NCBI GenBank assembly: GCA_946122785.1
Contig: CAMGYJ010000008.1
Location: 27,119,475-27,183,474, forward strand
DNA length: 64,000 nucleotides
Reading direction: 5' to 3'
DNA from: Linum tenue
Lineage: Eukaryota > Streptophyta > Magnoliopsida > Malpighiales > Linaceae
Shown: positions 46,077 through 56,000 of the stretch, in pieces
Layout: the number at the start of each line of letters is the position of its first letter
Numbering within the stretch: the stretch's first letter is position 1
Translations under genes and position numbers: made by a program
The notes under the pieces: model-generated
Databases searched by the model: none
Told to the model about the DNA's origin: nothing
What the model saw: the letters and a program-made list of their open reading frames with translations, nothing else

Positions 46077-46905
46077 AAATTTATGGAGGTCTCACATCAT
46101 CAATTTGCCTCCAAAAAACCAATGACGAGCACTAGTGAATGTTTTGGTGAACATATCAGCGATTTGCTGTTCAGATGCCAAGTAGAAGAGCTGAATTATA
46201 CCATCCCGAACTAAATCGCGAGTATAGTGAACATGAACCCCAATATGCTTGGTCCGATCATGAAGAATTAGGTTAGTAGCAATCTGGATCGCACTCATAT
46301 TGTCCACAAACAAAGACATCGGTATAGGACACTGCACATGAAGATCGCCCAATAACCGATGCAGCCACTACGATTTGGATGCAACATCCGACATAGCACG
46401 ATACTCAGCTTCTATAGAGGACTTCGAAACCCTGTACTGCTTCTTACAGCGCCAGATAATAAATGAGTCACCCAACCGAACAGACAAACCATTAGTTGAC
46501 TTCCTAGTATCAATACATCCAGCATAATCCAAATCAGAGAATGCGTGAAGCTCCAAGAGGCCAGTACTAGGTAAAAACAACCCGAACTCCCGTGTCCCAT
46601 GAAGATAACGGAGAATACGGTGAACATCAGTCAAATGAAGATCAGTGGGTGCAGACATAAACTGGCTTACAATCTGGACGACAATATCGAGGCGAGTATT
46701 CGTAAGATATATCAAGCTTCCCACAATATGTCGATAAGAACGAGTACTAGCAGCAGATAATGGTGTACCAAGATCACGTCCAAACTTAACATTCAATTCC
46801 ATGGGAGTGGAAACAAATCGGCAATCATCAAAGCGGAAGATGAGTAAAAGTTCACCAATGTACTTGCATTGAAGAAGCAAAATACCATGTGGCTTAATTC
46901 TTTTT
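46077..46905 (-). pseudogene. Copia RT C-terminus and RNase H fragment
   Basis: Minus strand from about 46905: the end of reverse transcriptase ('TRSYRHIVGSLIYL' with 'RYLHGT'), then RNase H with the acidic residues in 'SDLDYAG' and 'SSIEAEYRAM', and the C-terminal half with 'LFVDNMSAIQIA', 'HDRTKHI' and 'ADMFTK' to a stop at 46092. One in-frame stop separates 46368 and 46352. Gag, protease, integrase and most of RT are missing. It is followed by the PPT and LTR. Confidence 0.85.
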
Positions 46906-47739
46906 ATGGTGATGTATTTAAAATGATAATTATTTACTTTTTTTATAGAAAAATGAAAACTATTTATTTATATGTGTAGATACCTAGCCAAACATTCCAT
47001 TATAATTGTTGAAAATTCTAACCCGGGTGAAAAAGAAAAACTCTAGACAGAAGCAAAAGGAATACAAACTGGAACTCGCTTAAAATTTCATCCCTTCAAA
47101 TCCCATAGTGGAAAATGACGACTTTCTAATAAGTAATAATAACCATATATTTTTATTTTTAATTGAACTCGACATTGGCTGAAAAAAGTTAGTTGTTTAT
47201 GGTTCAATTATTAATTCTATAGACTGTTGGTGAGTCGTATATGGACCAGTTCATACTTGTTATTAGAATACATAAAAATAATATACTAATTACGGCTAGA
47301 CGAAGAAGGCAAAGAAAAAATAAAGGGTTATGGAAGGTGAGTAAAAAGTGAAACGAAGAGTAAGTAGATGATGAAAAGGTTTTGACCAATTCTTTTAGTT
47401 GGCCGTCAATACAACAATCAACCTTTTTCACCATAGCAATTTATTGACACTTGCTTATGTAGATCTGGCATATTTTGTTACATGTAGTTAGTAGAAGTTT
47501 GATATAACATCTTGTATGGTATAAACTAAGTTTATACTTTTATGTTATAATGGATTGGATTCATAAATTGGTTCAAAAGGATTGGTGGATTGGATTCATA
47601 GATTCAAGTGAAATCTAAACATTGAACCAATTTATATTAAAATTAAATTTGAGGCATCAAAATGTAAAATGTACATTATAGTGACTAATTTGCAATTTAT
47701 TTGGTAACAATAACCAAACTTTAGCTTTATATATAATAA
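46906..47739. other. AT-rich intergenic DNA
   Basis: I see no supported gene or element. It contains a short direct duplication GGATTGG(A)TTGGATTCATA near 47550-47600. Confidence 0.45.
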
Positions 47740-48006
47740 TTATGCTACCCCGAAATTTGAAGAATTGCTACGATGGATCGTCTCGTAACAACAAACAACA
47801 CAACATAATTCAAAACCATGGTCGCAGCATGCAATGCTTAATTGATGATGAAGTGATTTTATCGATGAAAGGATTCCAACGAACGGTGACGACGATGAGC
47901 TGGTATCAGGAACTTCTCTATTGGCACTACAAACCTCACTAACTATAGTTGTAGTAGTCAAGAAAATACAAATAAAAATTGCTAGTTTTCCCATATTTAA
48001 ACTCAT
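47740..48006 (-). CDS. Small secreted cysteine-rich peptide, copy D (88 aa, altered tail)
   Basis: ATG at 48006, aligned with copies A and C. Signal peptide ('IFICIFLTTTTIV', cleavage near VCSA), then 'NREVPDTSS', Ser-rich linker, 'GILSSIK' and the core 'CCDHGFELCCVVCC' (CC-x6-CC-x2-CC). After the core the sequence leaves the A/C pattern and runs on to a Ser/Asn-rich tail, because the DNA 3' of the core is unrelated to A and C. It may be a 3'-truncated copy that acquired a new C-terminus; six mature cysteines remain. TATA and leader are conserved. Function unknown. Confidence 0.62.
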   Translation of the reverse strand: MSLNMGKLAIFICIFLTTTTIVSEVCSANREVPDTSSSSSPFVGILSSIKSLHHQLSIACCDHGFELCCVVCCYETIHRSNSSNFGVA

Positions 48007-48101
48007 ATCAATACTCTCTAATAAATTGTGCCCAACTGCTTATTGTTAGTTTCTTCTTTAATTCTTCGTCTGAATGCATACTTGTATTTCATGAATACCA
48101 C

Positions 48102-48114
48102 ATATATATATATA
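48102..48114 (-). promoter_or_regulatory. TATA box of peptide gene D
   Basis: ATATATATATATA about 96 bp upstream of the ATG, followed by the same 'ATTCATGAAATACAAGTA' block as genes A and C. Confidence 0.6.
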
Positions 48115-48265
48115 CAGAGCTGAGGTTTCATTTGGATAATCACATGACAAGGAAAGGAAATAAAATATAGATTTATGGAAAGAACATAATAGAAATAACT
48201 AAATATATGAAATTGATTTTATTTCCTAGTTTTGGTGCACGTTACACAAAACTTGAATAAAAATC

Positions 48266-48565
48266 AAGGTTGTCAAACTGGTTTATGCCAGTGTGCCGGT
48301 TTAGCAAGTGAAATGGTTCGACTGGTGGCACATACCGGTTTGTGTCGGTTCATGCCGGTCAATATTACAAATAAAACTATAAATACTCATATTTAAACAT
48401 GACATTTAACGTCAATACATTAACATTTATACTTGAATCCAACAAATAACATCAATAGTTAACTTTTATCATGTCGGTCATACCGGTGGTGTCACGCCAT
48501 TTTTATGACCGATATCGGTTGAACCTGGTACAACCGGTGGCACGCCGGCCGACGTGACAACCATG
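48266..48565. mobile_element. 300-bp MITE with 9-bp target duplication (Mutator-like)
   Basis: Ends AAGGTTGTCA and TGACAACCATG, flanked by a perfect 9-bp duplication ATAAAAATC (48257-48265 and 48566-48574). CCGGT/ACCGG motifs recur near both ends. The insertion lies in the promoter flank of peptide gene D, about 260 bp upstream of its ATG; copies A and C lack it. Confidence 0.85.
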
Positions 48566-48660
48566 ATAAAAATCTATATATTGAACTAGTGGACAATGAA
48601 TTTAACTTGTTTTCTCTTTCACAGTAGTTTTGGTTATGGTGTGACTTATAATCTATGATA

Positions 48661-48972
48661 GAGGAATCATCCCAATTTTTTTTTATCCTCACCTACCAAA
48701 TAGAAGCCACCAAGATTTCAAGGCCAGAGTTTTAATCAAGTGCACGACGATAGACCTTCTCAGCCATAAGGTCAATAGCCAAGATTTGGATTCCTCTTCA
48801 AAATCCAAACAAATCGAAGGAAGAACTTCAAGGCTATAAGATTTGGTACACCAATTTGTGTCTACGGCTACCTAGAAATTTGAATATTTATGGAGTCCTC
48901 TAGTCAAAAGTTTACAACTTTGGAATCCGGGTAGACGAACCAACAAGCATTGCCCAAGCCTTGAAAATGAGA
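48661..48972. other. Intergenic DNA, no gene seen
   Basis: No supported gene or repeat. Confidence 0.4.
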
Positions 48973-48980
48973 CCCTAAGG

Positions 48981-49744
48981 TCCCGTTAGTATTGTTGCTT
49001 GTTTTTGTTTTCTGTTGTGTTTTAAGAAATTTGGAAAATCAAGAAAAAAAATCGTGTTTAGTTGGGTTTTTATTTTTTGTTGTGAATCAGAGTTGCACAA
49101 CAAGGCCCAAATATGAGAAACAACAATTTATAGCTTTGGATCTGATTCTTAAACATGTTGCACACGGGATTCCTATTGGTTGGGCGCTTGATTTCATTAA
49201 AACAGACCAGTTTTCGAATCCCCACAGAAGCAATTTTTTTTTCTTTTAACACCACCCCCAAACCCTACTTACTACAGCAGCCCCCAACCTCTCCAATTTT
49301 GTCTCAAACACAGGCGCCGCTCTCCCCTCCGCCATACACGCCGGCGCCTTCTCCCCACTCCACACCGGCCACCTCCCGACCCTCCGACCTCCCGACCCTC
49401 TGCCTCCGCGCCTCCCGACCGGCCGCCTCCGCCCTCCGACCTGTCGCCGCCGCGACCTCCCCTCCCCTGCTCAACAGCCGCTGCCGGGAGCTCAACAGCC
49501 GCCGCCGGGCCTCCCCTGCTCAGCAGCTCAATCCATGTTTCCTATGCTGTATATTGAGAAATGTTCTTATGATTTTTCGTTACAAAGAACTTAACGCGTT
49601 TCTGTTTTTTGTTGTCGATTTCTATGATATGTCATAATTACCAACTAAACATGTTTTTGTTTTCTATTTTTATGTTGTTGTGGTTTCTCTTGTGTTACAC
49701 AACTATACTACAACCACAACAACAACAAAACTATACTAAACGGG
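48981..49744. mobile_element. TIR element with GC-rich passenger (764 bp)
   Basis: Ends TCCCGTTAGTAT and ATACTAAACGGG within an 8-bp duplication CCCTAAGG (48973-48980 and 49745-49752). The middle (49265-49530) is a sharply GC-rich Pro/Ala/Ser-coding stretch on the plus strand, unlike the AT-rich flanks. A GTTTTCGAATCCCC B-box-like motif near 49210 and a T-run suggest an embedded SINE-like piece. No transposase. Confidence 0.7.
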
Positions 49745-49752
49745 CCCTAAGG

Positions 49753-50300
49753 ATCATTTGTAGGCAATACCGAGCTCAACTCGAAGGAGGGATGGTTATA
49801 AATAAAAAATAAATAAAAAACTCGAAGGAGGGATGTCATGCGAGCGATCTCTTTAAGGAGTAGACATAAAATTGAAGGTGTAATGCCTAGGCCGGTTCTT
49901 AGAGTGCCGGTGTTAGAGAATTCCAACAATGTAGTGAAGAAGTTAATGATTCTTAGGATTGATTTACGGGTCATTTGTTTTTTGGATTTTAGAAATGAAG
50001 ATTCTACTAAATTTTGGATTTTGTAAAATCATGGATACATGAGAGTTTTGAATTCATTATAGACTTGAAAAATGATATTGTTTATTTTATGATGGATTTG
50101 GTTAATTAGATTTGTATTATCTATACAAATATATCAATCGTGATATATTTTGCATATGCATATAATGGACTAAATATGATCTACACAAATATATCAATTG
50201 TGATATATTTTGAGCAAAATAAAAGATTTATTAAAAAACATGTGTCTGTTGCAATCTTATCACTATTATAGGGGAATGAGATAGAATGACTCCCTAAAGG
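49753..50300. other. Intergenic DNA, no gene seen
   Basis: Contains a diverged repeat of 'CTACACAAATATATCAAT..TGATATATTTTG' (50120-50210). No gene is supported. Confidence 0.4.
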
Positions 50301-50957
50301 AGTTGGAAAAATGACACCCCTATTAATTATAGGCTATTAAACTTGTGTTGCATTTAATAATTTGTGATAATTAAAAACCCATATTAATTACATTCATTTT
50401 TTAAAATTAAACCTACATTAATTACATTTATCTCTCCTCGCTCTACCTGGCACCGCACTCCACCACGAACCCCGATCACCTTCCCAACAACTCCTAATGC
50501 CACTTCACTGCAACTCCTCCTATCGTCGCTCCTCTCCCTGTCGGCGGCTGACACGTTTACTTCCAGTGGTAACGTTATCAGTGCACTGATACTTGTATTA
50601 GTGCAATGATATCGGTGTATTGATAACGTTATCATTGCAATGTTACTTTTTTTTAATGCAATGGTACTTGTTTTAGGTGGTCGGAGGGAGTCTACCGGAG
50701 AAAATCTGGTCGGAAGGAGTCTGCCGTCGGGAGTATGACCTGAAGAAGTCTACAGGAAGAAGGCAAAAAAAATTCGGGATAGGAAAAACAGGGACATAGG
50801 GAGAGAGAAATGTAATTAATATAAGTTTAATTTTGAAAAAAAAAGAATGTAAGTTATATGAGTTTTTAATTTCAAAAAATTATTAAATGCAACACAAATT
50901 TAATACCCACAATAGTTATAATTAATAGGGCGTGTCATTTTTCCAACTCGTTAAAAA
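50301..50957. mobile_element. Long-TIR element with GC-rich interior (about 657 bp)
   Basis: About 140-bp imperfect inverted repeats: the left begins GGAGTTGGAAAAATGACAC and the right mirrors it (GTGTCATTTTTCCAACTC). The interior 50430-50760 is more GC-rich and has GTATC/GATAC and CGGAGGGAGTCT repeats. I could not define a convincing target duplication. Long TIRs fit a Mutator-like or other MITE class. Confidence 0.65.
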
Positions 50958-51465
50958 GTAGTCAAGCTAACTCAACCCAGGAGATCCAATGTAAAACCAA
51001 TGAGATATCATCTACCGAAGGTTCATAGGAAATCTGAAAAAAATGCACTAACTACCTCGTCAAGACCCGTGACAACACCAAAAAGATTAGCCTAGTTGTC
51101 CCCCCCAAAAAAAGTCATGCTTTCCCTCCTTACTCCTCTACCAAGCCTTATCCCTAAGTCGTGCGTCCTCCAACAACAACCATCCATATCCAATTTCGTA
51201 GTTGTACAAACATGGAGGTATTGTATTGTAACATTAACCTAGACCGTTATAATGCAATAATAAAATAAGATTGAAAATCCACGCATAAGATTAATCTTGA
51301 ATAGTCACGTCAACCCGTGACAACGAACAATAGACCAAACAAGAGAAAAGAAACTTTTTTTTTATTAATAATTGGGAGATGTCTTGTTTGCCAACTTATA
51401 TTTCATTCATTAGCAACCATCGAGATCGAGTACATCATAATGCCAAACAAACAAACACATTAAAA
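50958..51465. other. Intergenic DNA 3' of peptide gene E
   Basis: No gene supported. The 3' end region of gene E may lie at 51380-51465 ('TATTTCATTCATTAGC'). Confidence 0.4.
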
Positions 51466-51774
51466 TTACACACCAACTTTAGGGACTGCGGCTCGTCCTG
51501 GCGCTGACGGTTGTACACTTTCGAGGTTGTAAGGCAACGACTGCAGCCAGTCAGTGCCATTACCTCCGGCTGCAGAGTCGGCGGCGGCGGCGGAAGTGTA
51601 GTTGGCGTGAGAAGGAAGGCAGCAACAACATCTGATATATTTCGGCGGCTTACAACAAGCCAACAACTCGGGACTGAATTCTCTGATAGCAGTCCCAACC
51701 TCACTTACCACGGCCGCGGTGGTCAAGAACACACAAATCACAAGACCAAGTTTGCGCAGATTGATGAAACCCAT
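51466..51774 (-). CDS. Small secreted cysteine-rich peptide, divergent copy E (102 aa)
   Basis: ATG at 51774. Signal peptide 'LGLVICVFLTTAAVVSEVGTA' is clearly related to copies A, C and D. The mature part lacks the 'REVPDTSS' linker, moves directly to 'LLACC' and then 'CC-x6-CCCC', keeping the CC-x6-CC spacing with a different fill (KPPKYIR). A longer Ala/Gly/Ser-rich tail with a 'GTDWLQSLPYN' segment follows. It is more GC-rich than its relatives and could be the ancestral or a functionally distinct member. TATA about 87 bp upstream. Function unknown. Confidence 0.65.
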   Translation of the reverse strand: MGFINLRKLGLVICVFLTTAAVVSEVGTAIREFSPELLACCKPPKYIRCCCCLPSHANYTSAAAADSAAGGNGTDWLQSLPYNLESVQPSAPGRAAVPKVGV

Positions 51775-51860
51775 GTTGAGATTGATGTCCTCTCTCTCTC
51801 TTAATTCTCTTCTTTTCTTTTACTTGTGAATGTGTGCTTTTGTTTCATGGACTGCGAACG

Positions 51861-51868
51861 TATATATA
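51861..51868 (-). promoter_or_regulatory. TATA box of peptide gene E
   Basis: TATATATA upstream of a GA-rich leader; 87-94 bp before the ATG, the same spacing as the other copies. The shared 'CATGAAACAAAAG' block follows it. Confidence 0.6.
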
Positions 51869-51874
51869 ATGGTG

Positions 51875-52510
51875 TGGCAGTCAGGGAAAAGGGAAGTAAT
51901 TAATTATTTTATAAAAGAAAAAGTAGGAAGTAATTAATTATAATGGTGTACTTTGCATGCAAGAGAGATATATAAATAAATAAAAATCAGTTTGAATTTG
52001 AAAAAATTAATAAGGAGAAGACACTTGGTGCCGTCAACCTTACACGGCTGTATGCATGGAGGAGAGAAACAAAGGTAACTAAATGTTAGTTCACATGAAA
52101 TGGACTGTCGTCGGCTAAGTTGCAACATTAAGGATTCGTTTTGCACTAAGCGCACTTAGGCAGGCTATATTTGGTAAATACACATATTGACATTAAGAGA
52201 GTCGGGTGGTAGGTTGGCGCATTTTTTACGTGCTATTTGGGGGAAAAAACAAAATAACTTAAATTTTGTTGTAAGAACATAACGGGAAAATACTTAATTT
52301 TATAAATATAAAGGAGAAATGCTATTGATTAATTGAGTACGATAATTTGAAAGATCAAGTCTTATACTTGGTCAATGTTTCAAACGAGGCAATAATATTT
52401 TCTAAGAAAAAAAATTAACACGAAAAGTACAAGTAGATGTCAAAGCAAATCAAGATTGAAGGGATGGGGAGCAGGGCAGAGTAAGGATTTTGGCGTGAAG
52501 GCCCGGGACA
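51875..52510. other. 5' flank of peptide gene E, no other gene
   Basis: AT-rich DNA without supported genes. 51900-51960 has a short direct repeat of 'AAGTAATTAATTA'. Confidence 0.4.
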
Positions 52511-52511
52511 C

Positions 52512-52707
52512 CAATGTAGTTAAAATTGTGTTTTAAAGTTTAAAAACTTATACTTTTATTCTTCTAGGTCACCAAAATGCTTCTACATGTAATTATAGTT
52601 TTATAACTAACATAGCTAAAAATGCGCTTTAAAGCTTAAAAGTTTACGGTTCTACGCTACTAGATCACCAAAACTCTTCTACGTAGAAACGGGTTTTTGA
52701 TTACATC
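52512..52707. mobile_element. Small MITE with internal duplication, copy 1
   Basis: Begins CAATGTAGTTAAAAT and ends in a diverged mirror (TTTTTGATTACAT). The interior contains two copies of a 'TTCTAGGTCACCAAAATGCTTCTAC' type block in direct order. It matches 58125-58314 along its length. Confidence 0.6.
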
Positions 52708-52716
52708 GGGGGCAAC

Positions 52717-53007
52717 TAATGGATTTGGGCCGTCAAGCCCAACACACAGGGACAAGAGAGTCCACTGCCCAGTCGAGTAATAAGGCAGCCGTGTCTCATA
52801 TGTGTATGCTCACTAATTGTCCTTGTTGTTTAACCCTAGTTGATAGATACAAAGGGTATAAAGAGTCCTGTACAGGCTACGGCCGAAACTAACAAGCATA
52901 ATAATAGATCAGCCGGAGAGTAAAGCTCTCCCGTGGACTAGTCCCGACATTCGGGGAAACCACGTAAATCGTCGTCTCATTCCTTTATCGTTTTGTCAAA
53001 TTTCTCA
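52717..53007 (+). mobile_element. 5' LTR of the copia element
   Basis: 291 bp. TATA-like GGGTATAAAGAG at about 52855 is followed by a transcribed leader. The sequence repeats at 57608-57898 with about four substitutions (for example GGGAC against AGGAC, CCCAG against CCGAG). Confidence 0.92.
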
Positions 53008-53020
53008 TGGTATCAGAGCA
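53008..53020 (+). promoter_or_regulatory. Copia primer-binding site (initiator-Met tRNA type)
   Basis: TGGTATCAGAGCA directly after the 5' LTR, the standard plant copia PBS. Confidence 0.92.
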
Positions 53021-53049
53021 GTGATCCTGTTCAACATTGAAGGTCGATC

Positions 53050-56000
53050 ATGGCTGGCGAAGATTCAACCCTTGAGACCCCCCCAACGTCGAAGTCGACG
53101 AGTTCAGGTTCGGGTTCGGTAGACAAGGTTTTGGATGCCCATGATCCATTCTTTATTCATCAGTCCGATAGTACCGGACATCTACATGTTAGTAGTTTGT
53201 TGACGCCATCGAATTATGGCGAATGGAGCCTTGAGATGAAGGACGCCCTTGTTACCAAGAACAAGCTGGGTTTTGTGGATGGTTCAATCCCAAACCCGAG
53301 CGATAACACACCCATGTCACGTCTCTGGACGCGTTGCGACGCCCTCGTCAAAGGGTGGTTGCGGACAGCAATGGATGCTGAACTTCGCAGTAGCGTCATG
53401 CATGCGAAGACTGCACAAGAAATTTGGGAGGATCTCCGCGATCGGTTTAGCAAAGGCAATCTAACACGGGCCTACGAACTGCGGAGGCATGTGAGTCTTC
53501 TCCAGCAGGAGAAACAGTCCGTATCCAGCTTTTATACACAGCTCCGACGGGTCTGGGAAGAAACTCAGTCGATTCTCCCGCCGCCGACGTGTGTTTGTGG
53601 GCGACGTTGCAAAGACCAGAACGAGAGCCTGCGATTGTTGGACTTTCTGCTAGGTTTGGATGAATCCTTTGCTACTGTTCGCAGTAGTATCCTCTCAATG
53701 CCGATGCCCCCAACATTGCCTGAAGCCTTCCGAATAGTCTATAATGATGAACAGCAGCGGAGTTTGACGAAAAAACGGAAGCCAGTGCAGGAGGCCACAG
53801 CGTTTGCGTCACGTGGTGAAGGAGGCCTCCCTGGTCGTCGTGAAGCAGATGGAGGGCCTGGAAGCAATCGCCCTTCGCGCGACCGAGGTACAGGAGAAAG
53901 GGAAAGAGTGCAATGCACTCATTGTTTGAAGTCCGGCCATGTACGTGAAACTTGTTATGAGCTTATTGGTTGGCCATCGCGGGACAAACAGGGAGATCGG
54001 CGTGATCGTCGCAAAAGTCGTGAACCTGGTGGAAGAGACAACAACCCACATCGATCACAGACTCGAGAACCGCGAGCCTCCCAAGCTGAAACTGAGGTGA
54101 GTCCCGTCCATGGTTTCTCGGTACAACAACTGGAACAATTGAAGCAGTACTTTGGCGGGCAAATTCCAGGTGCTGCTGACCCTTCTAGTCACATGGCTGG
54201 TACGTTCACTTTTACTGATCAATCAGAATGGTTAATTGATTCAGGCTGCAATGAGCACATAACTATGGATGATTCTATTTTATCACACGATTCGAACTTG
54301 TCTTGTCCACCTGTGCGCATACCTAATGGAGCTAGCATACCAGTCAAGCGCATTGGCTCGGTTCGAATACATGATGGGATGATTCTTAGTCGGGTTTTAC
54401 ATGTCTCGGAATTTCGCTGCAACCTCTTATCGGTCAGTCGTTTATGCCAAGAACATCGTGTTGCTTTAATCTTTCTTGGCGATTTTTGCATCATACAGGA
54501 CTTACACTCCAGGAACGTGATTGGGAAGGGGGAGATTCGTGATGGACTCTACTTTCTGAGGTTATTTGGCTGTCGACGAGTTGGAGCTCATGCAGTAACT
54601 AAGGGAGTTGCACTTTCGAGAAGCCTATGGCATGCGTGCTTAGGCCACCCGTCGCCGGTAGTCATGATGAAATTGGATGATGTTATTTCTATTTCAGTAG
54701 ACTCAAATAATGACCCTTGTCACTCTTGTTATCGGGCTAAGCAGGTTCGGACGCCATTTCCTGTTAGCGGGATTCGTGCATCTAGTTGTTTTGAGATGTT
54801 GCATTTTGATATTTGGGGAGGTTATCATACACCATCCCTTAGCGGTGCACATTATTTTCTGACTATAGTTGATGACTTTAGTCGTGGAGTTTGGGTATAT
54901 CTTCTTCGATTTAAATCTGAAGTTGGTCGGTATTTGCAATTGTTTTGCAATCTTGTTCGCACTCAGTATGGGGCACAGATTAAGTGTTTGCAGGCAGATA
55001 ATGGCTCAGAGTTCAGTACTACAGCCTTACGTGATTTTGATGAGCAGGAGGGCATTCTTCTGCAAACTTCTTGCACTGACACCCCTCAGCAGAATGGGGT
55101 AGTCGAGCGTAAGCATCGCCATCTTCTTGAAACCGCACGGGAGCTGCGTTTTCAAGCTTCATTACCTGTCCGTTTTTGGGGAGAATGCATCTTGACTGCA
55201 GCATATTTGATAAATAGACTCCCCACGTCAGCTACAGGTCAGACACCCTATGAGGTTTTATTCAAACGGCGGGCTAATTATTCACATTTGCGTGTTTTTG
55301 GTTGTCTTGTTTACTGCAAGGATACTCATGCTCACCTTGGAAAATTCGACGAACGAGGTCGAGCTTGCGTGTTCCTTGGCTATGCGGCGAGCCAAAAGGG
55401 TTATCGAGCATATGATCTAAGTGCTCGCCGGATGATCACAAGTCGTGATGTGATTTTCCACGAGTCGATTTTTCCTTTTCAGTCCACAACTGCGAAGAAG
55501 CTCCATTGGGTTCCTGGTGATGTGTTTAGTCGCCCCATTGCTGATTCCGAAGACGAGATGGTCCTGGCTGATGAGTCCCCTGCGGCAGCTCCAAGCCCAC
55601 AGAAGACTCAGCCCACAGAAGATCCTGCTAGTCCAGATATCCCGTCTGGGCCGTCTAGAGCCCAGCAATCCGAAAGGCCCTCCAGCCCGTCTTCATCTTC
55701 TGGTCCAAGAGCGCTGGGCCGCTCCCCTCCGTCGCCTAGCCCAGCGAGGCCCGCGACACCCAGCCCAACAGAAGCAACAGAGTCGCCCTCAGCTGGCCCA
55801 TCACCACACCCCGTTTCGTCCGTGCAGTCCCCTCCCGTGCCCCCGCTCCGTCGTAGCACTCGCCAAGTCATGCTGCCAAAGAAACTTGATGATTATTACT
55901 TGGAAAGTCAAGCTCATTCCACACATTATCCTTTGTCTGCTCACCTTAATTATGAGAAATTCTCTACTGATTACCAAGCTTTTGTTGCAGCTATTGCTCA

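Larger units (their letters stand above)
48007..48660. repeat. Duplicated promoter and 5' flank of peptide gene D
   Basis: Aligns by eye with 22369-22860 and 34513-34870 (blocks 'CTTGTATTTCATGAAT', 'AAATATATGAAATTGATTTT', 'GGACAATGAATTTAACTTG'), interrupted by the MITE at 48266-48565. It shows that gene D arose by the same segmental duplication. Confidence 0.7.
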
